From positions 434,001 through 498,000 of the forward strand of contig NZ_JAAGLV010000002.1 of assembly GCF_010548305.1 (NCBI RefSeq): a stretch of DNA of 64,000 bases. Reading direction: 5' to 3'. Made by a program: the position numbers and the translations under genes. The notes under the pieces were generated by a model. The model was not told where the DNA came from and did not search any database. It worked only from the letters and a program-made list of their open reading frames with translations. Positions 60,860-64,000 of the stretch are shown here, in pieces; position 1 is the first letter of the stretch; every line of letters begins with the position of its first letter. The stretch comes from Streptomyces sp. SID13031. GTDB lineage: Bacteria; Actinomycetota; Actinomycetes; Propionibacteriales; Kribbellaceae.

Positions 60860-61194
60860 CCGCTCGCAAGAAGCTGTCCGACGACAAGCTGCCGATCCGG
60901 ATGCTGCACGACCGGGTCCTGGTCTCGATCGAGACCGAGGGTGAGCGCAGGTCGTCGTCCGGCATCCTGATCCCCGCGACCGCGCAGATGGGCCGCCGGC
61001 TGGCCTGGGCGAAGGTGGTCGCGATCGGCGCCAACGTCCGGACCGTCGAGGTGGCCGACCGGGTGCTGTTCGACCCCGAGGACCGCGCCGAGGTCGAGGT
61101 CCGCGGCGACGACTACGTCCTACTCCGCGAACGCGACCTCCACGCGGTAGCCGCCGGCCGCCTAGAAGACGGCCAAACCGGCCTCTACCTGTAA
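60856..61194 (+). CDS. GroES-like co-chaperonin family protein
   Basis: 112 residues from GTG 60856. PIRMLHDRVLVSIETEGERR followed by SSSGILIPATAQMGRRLAWA and KVVAIGANVRTVEVADRVLF is the GroES beta-barrel, with the mobile loop SSGILIP. It differs from the housekeeping GroES and is not next to groEL, so it may serve another role. Confidence 0.88.
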   Translation: MTARKKLSDDKLPIRMLHDRVLVSIETEGERRSSSGILIPATAQMGRRLAWAKVVAIGANVRTVEVADRVLFDPEDRAEVEVRGDDYVLLRERDLHAVAAGRLEDGQTGLYL

Positions 61195-61207
61195 CTCCCC
61201 TCCCGCG

Positions 61208-61235
61208 CCATTTCGGCGGTTAACCGCCGAAATGG
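61208..61235. terminator. perfect palindromic hairpin between convergent genes
   Basis: CCATTTCGGCGGTTAACCGC and its mirror image form a 28-bp perfect palindrome between the GroES-like gene and DoxX. A second, imperfect copy (GGCGGTTGACCGCCGAAATG) lies at 61315-61334. Confidence 0.7.
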
Positions 61236-61341
61236 TGGGTTGTCCCCTCTTTGCCAGGCTGGTCGTGAGTCAGTTCGCGATTGGTGAGGAGCACGGGTGA
61301 CAACCCGCAAGCTTGGCGGTTGACCGCCGAAATGTGGAGGG

Positions 61342-61719
61342 TCAGAAGCTGTTGGGGCCGAAGCGGAAGATTGCTACGACCAGGGCCAGGATCAGCACGA
61401 TGGTGTTGATGCCGATCACCGGGTACTCCTTGCGGCGGGCGTGGGTGATGATCGCGCCGGCCATGATGATCGCCAGGCCGGACGCGGCCAGCGGGACCAG
61501 GATCGGCGCGATGTCGAAGGCGCCGGGCAGGATCAGGCCGAGCGCGCCGAGCACCTCGGCGGCACCGATCAGTTTGAGCGTTCCGGCGGAGAAGTCCTTG
61601 GTCCAGCCCATCTGCGGGTTCTCGCCGAGCTTGGCCTTCGACTGGCTCAGCTTCGTGAAGCCCGCGCCCAGGAAGAACGCGGCCAGCACGCCGGCGACGA
61701 TCCAGAGGAACACATTCAT
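61342..61719 (-). CDS. DoxX family membrane protein
   Basis: 125 residues, ATG 61719. Four helices (FLWIVAGVLAAFFLGAGFTK, TLKLIGAAEVLGALGLILPG, LVPLAASGLAIIMAGAIITH, GINTIVLILALVVAIFRFG). The GAAEVLGALGLILP segment is the DoxX signature. It is divergent from a MarR regulator and is its likely target. Confidence 0.92.
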   Translation of the reverse strand: MNVFLWIVAGVLAAFFLGAGFTKLSQSKAKLGENPQMGWTKDFSAGTLKLIGAAEVLGALGLILPGAFDIAPILVPLAASGLAIIMAGAIITHARRKEYPVIGINTIVLILALVVAIFRFGPNSF

Positions 61720-61741
61720 CAGTGACGATCCGCTCTCTTTA

Positions 61742-61762
61742 TGTTAGTTGATGTATCAACAC
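61742..61762. promoter_or_regulatory. MarR-type operator between doxX and marR
   Basis: TTGATGTATCAA within GTTGATGTATCAAC, a perfect 14-bp palindrome; a related half (GTCAACTAAC) stands at 61789. The position between divergent genes suits MarR autoregulation. Confidence 0.6.
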
Positions 61763-61816
61763 AAACGGTAGACCTAATGACTTGAAGCGTCAACTAACTC
61801 GGTTAGAGTTGTGACC

Positions 61817-62293
61817 ATGACCGCGGATGACGAGGTGCGCTGGCTGGAGCCGGACGAGCTCGACGCATGGCTGTCGCTGGCCGCATTGATGTTCAAGCTC
61901 CCCGCGGCGCTCGACTATCAGTTGCAGCGCGACTCGGGGCTGACGCACTTCGAGTATCTGGTGATGGCCGGCTTGTCGGAGTCGCCGGATCGATCCCGCC
62001 GGATGAGCGACCTGGCCGGCTTCGCCAACGGGTCGCTGTCCCGCTTGTCGCATGTCGTGAAGCGACTCGAGAAGCGCGGTTTCGTCGTACGGCGCCCAGA
62101 TGCCGAGGATGGCCGGATCACGGTCGCCGAGCTCACCGGCGCCGGGTATGAGCAGGTGGTCGCGGCGGCGCCCGGACATGTCGCCGCCGTTCGCGAGTAT
62201 GTGATCGATGCGCTCGCGCCCGAGCAGCTGGCGCAGCTCAAGGTGATCGGTGATCAGATCCACCGGAAGGTCGATCCGGGCAAGCCCTGCTGA
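61817..62293 (+). CDS. MarR-family regulator
   Basis: 158 residues from ATG 61817. Winged helix: LTHFEYLVMAGLSESPDRSR, MSDLAGFANGSLSRLSHVVK and RLEKRGFVVRRPDAEDGRIT are the MarR helix-turn-helix and wing. It probably represses the divergent doxX and itself. Confidence 0.93.
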   Translation: MTADDEVRWLEPDELDAWLSLAALMFKLPAALDYQLQRDSGLTHFEYLVMAGLSESPDRSRRMSDLAGFANGSLSRLSHVVKRLEKRGFVVRRPDAEDGRITVAELTGAGYEQVVAAAPGHVAAVREYVIDALAPEQLAQLKVIGDQIHRKVDPGKPC

Positions 62294-62336
62294 ATCGCCT
62301 TGCCATGGTGCGAACGATCGTGCTTTTATTGGTGGC

Positions 62337-62933
62337 GTGAGCAAAGGCGAGGAGACGCGGGCCGCAGTGCTGGAGGAGGCGGCCCGTCAGGTCAGCCTGG
62401 CCGGGCTCGGCGCGCTCACCATCGGCGTGCTCGCGGAGGCGACCGGGCTGTCCAAGAGCGGGCTGTTCGGGCACTTCCGGTCCAAGGAGCAGTTGCAGGT
62501 CGCGGTGATCGACTGGGCCGGCGAGCTGTTCGCCGAGCGGGTGCTGCGGCCGGCGCTGAAGCTGCCTCGCGGTGAGCCGCGGTTGCGCGAGCTCTTCGAT
62601 CGCAAGCTGCGCTGGGACAACGGCGATCTCGCCTTGCCCGGTGGATGTTTCTTCACGAGCGTCTCGGCCGAGCTGGACGACGCTCCGGCCGGTCCGGTCC
62701 GCGATCGGGTGGTGCGGATCGAGCGCGACTACATCGACACCATCTCCACCGTCTTCCGGACCGGGATCAGTGAGGGACAGTTCCGCGCCGACGCGGATCC
62801 CGAGCAATATGCCTTCGACATCCGCGGTGTGCTGATGTCGTACCACCTGGCCAGCCGGTTGCTGGCCGACCCCAAGGCCGAGGACCGGGCGCGCACGGCG
62901 TTCGACGCGCTGCTCCAGGCCGCCAAACTCTGA
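62337..62933 (+). CDS. TetR-family regulator
   Basis: 198 residues from GTG 62337. N-terminal DNA-binding part: TRAAVLEEAARQVSLAGLGA, LTIGVLAEATGLSKSGLFGH and FRSKEQLQVAVIDWA. The C-terminal domain (GGCFFTSVSAELDDAPAGPV) is the YcdC-like type. It lies 27 bp upstream of an alpha/beta hydrolase, a possible target. Confidence 0.93.
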   Translation: MSKGEETRAAVLEEAARQVSLAGLGALTIGVLAEATGLSKSGLFGHFRSKEQLQVAVIDWAGELFAERVLRPALKLPRGEPRLRELFDRKLRWDNGDLALPGGCFFTSVSAELDDAPAGPVRDRVVRIERDYIDTISTVFRTGISEGQFRADADPEQYAFDIRGVLMSYHLASRLLADPKAEDRARTAFDALLQAAKL

Positions 62934-62960
62934 AGATCCTTTCCCCTGTCAGGAGTGGCG

Positions 62961-63908
62961 ATGTCGGCAAAGAAAAGCACGAACGGTCGGTCTCAAAAAA
63001 GACAGCAGCAGCTCTTCAGGCTGTTCGAGCGGGTCGCGCCCGCGCTGGGCGGGAAGCTGCTGGACTCGATCTGGTTCCGCCTGCCGCAGGTGTCCGACAA
63101 GGCGAGGCGGCTGCGGGTGGAGCTGCCCGAGGCGACGCAACTCGAGCTGCCCTTCGAGAACGGCGTCATCCGCGGGCGCAGCTGGAGCGCCACCGGGCGC
63201 AGCCCGGCCGACGGCCCGACGGTGTACCTCGTCCACGGCTGGGGTGGTTGGGGGCTCCAGCTCGCCGCCTTCATCCCGCCGCTGCTCGACGCAGGCTTCC
63301 AGGTCATCGCTTTCGACGCGCCGAGCCACGGGGAGTCCGCGCCCGGTCGTGAAGGCGCTCAGCGGTCGAACCTGCCGGAGTTGGCTGATGCCTTCCAGGC
63401 TGTCGTCGCTGCCTACGGACCGGCGTACGGGGTGATCGCGCACTCGCTGGGCGCGCCCGCGGTGACGCTGGCGCTGCGCGACGGGTTCAGCGCGCGGCGG
63501 ATCGTGTTCCTCGCGACGGCCACCGACTTCCGTGACGGGTTGGATCAGTACCAGGCGCATCTCGGCTTCGGGCCGCGGATCCGGGCGAGCTTCCTGCGGC
63601 GCTTCACCCGCAAGTTCGGCCCGATGGAGAGCTTCGCGGTGACGCCGATGATCGATGCGCTCGTCGAGGAGCGCGAACTGCCCGCCCTGCAGGTGTTCCA
63701 CGATCGCTCTGATCGCGAGACGGCTGCCGCCGGCAGCGTGCGGCTCGTCGAACTCTGGCCAGGTGCTCGACTCCGCCTCACCGACGGCCTCGGTCACAAC
63801 CGGATCCTCCGGGACCCGGCGGTAGTCAGCGCGACCGCTGCCTTCTTATCCACAGAGCGGGCGGTCGGTGCCGGCGAGCAGGCGGTACAGGAGACAATGC
63901 AGGGGTGA
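62961..63908 (+). CDS. alpha/beta hydrolase
   Basis: 315 residues, ATG with TCAGGAGTGGCG upstream. Oxyanion motif VYLVHGWGGWGLQLAAFIPP, Asp region VIAFDAPSHGES, nucleophile AHSLGAPAV, catalytic His in GLGHNRILRDPAVV. A basic N-terminus (KSTNGRSQKRQQQLF) precedes the fold. The stop overlaps the dapC start. Confidence 0.92.
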   Translation: MSAKKSTNGRSQKRQQQLFRLFERVAPALGGKLLDSIWFRLPQVSDKARRLRVELPEATQLELPFENGVIRGRSWSATGRSPADGPTVYLVHGWGGWGLQLAAFIPPLLDAGFQVIAFDAPSHGESAPGREGAQRSNLPELADAFQAVVAAYGPAYGVIAHSLGAPAVTLALRDGFSARRIVFLATATDFRDGLDQYQAHLGFGPRIRASFLRRFTRKFGPMESFAVTPMIDALVEERELPALQVFHDRSDRETAAAGSVRLVELWPGARLRLTDGLGHNRILRDPAVVSATAAFLSTERAVGAGEQAVQETMQG

Positions 63909-64000
63909 CCTTCGCACCCACCTCCAGTCGTCTGCCCGACTTCCCCTGGGACAAGCTCGCCCCGTTCAAGCAGAAGGCGGCAGCGCATCCCGACGGCATC
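63905..64000 (+). CDS. dapC: succinyldiaminopimelate transaminase, start only
   Basis: GTG overlapping the hydrolase stop (GTGA); 32 codons before the window ends. RLPDFPWDKLAPFKQKAAAH followed by PDGI is the characteristic start of actinobacterial DapC, an aminotransferase in lysine and peptidoglycan precursor synthesis. Confidence 0.8.
   Translation, partial: MTFAPTSSRLPDFPWDKLAPFKQKAAAHPDGI

Overview
The base composition (high GC, GC-rich third positions, frequent GTG and TTG starts), the mycolate-free actinobacterial gene families and many ATGA/GTGA start-stop overlaps point to a filamentous actinomycete. The style of the secreted proteins, sigma/anti-sigma pairs and small-peptide loci suggests Kribbella or a close relative; this assignment is inference, not a search result.

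The window has two parts. From about 53.4 kb to the right end is orderly core chromosome: tRNA-Leu(TAG), a VWA/solute-binding lipoprotein-like protein, Bcp peroxiredoxin, a circularly permuted ATP-grasp / alpha-E / transglutaminase operon, a zinc dehydrogenase, DUF3618, a GroES-like protein, DoxX with a divergent MarR, TetR, an alpha/beta hydrolase and the start of dapC. From base 1 to about 53.2 kb is accessory DNA. A tyrosine recombinase with an AbrB-like partner lies directly against the 3' end of the tRNA-Leu gene, as expected for a tRNA-integrated island. This part is crowded with broken genes (cupin, lepA/helicase chimera, acyl-CoA ligase halves, SDR, hydrolase, sigma factor) and remnants of IS1182-, IS3-, IS110- and IS701-like elements.

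Among the wreckage are intact modules that look like small-peptide systems. (1) Two paralogous clusters (18.6-22.2 kb and 40.6-44.3 kb) each encode an 8-cysteine peptide with a conserved leader, a MauE-like membrane protein with a CxCFG motif, a TlpA/MauD-like thioredoxin with CxxC, a fused permease-ATPase ABC exporter and an S26 signal peptidase. I read this as an export, cleavage and disulfide-formation system for a cysteine-rich peptide. (2) At 32.3-34.7 kb a 29-residue peptide ending in an aromatic segment is followed by a cytochrome P450 and a methyltransferase, the layout of P450-crosslinked RiPPs. (3) Several small secreted proteins (16.9-17.9, 23.7, 31.3 kb), an MFS exporter (46.1 kb) and very short ORFs (9.6, 45.7, 46.0, 49.9 kb) stand alone.

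These scattered modules share one promoter design. Thirteen sites carry a TGAAGGC-like heptamer repeated with an 11-bp period, followed 8 bp later by a -10-like NANNNT hexamer. That is the geometry described for SARP-family activators, with a different heptamer. All thirteen lie in the accessory part and none in the core part; no SARP gene is visible in the window. A second shared element (ATAGG-N8-CC[T/G]AT, 13 bp, then G[T/C]TTAC) precedes two DUF4304-type paralogues, a DUF899 gene, a DUF6624 lipoprotein and one orphan copy. The island therefore looks like a collection of peptide and secreted-protein cassettes under a few common regulators, repeatedly reshuffled by insertion sequences.
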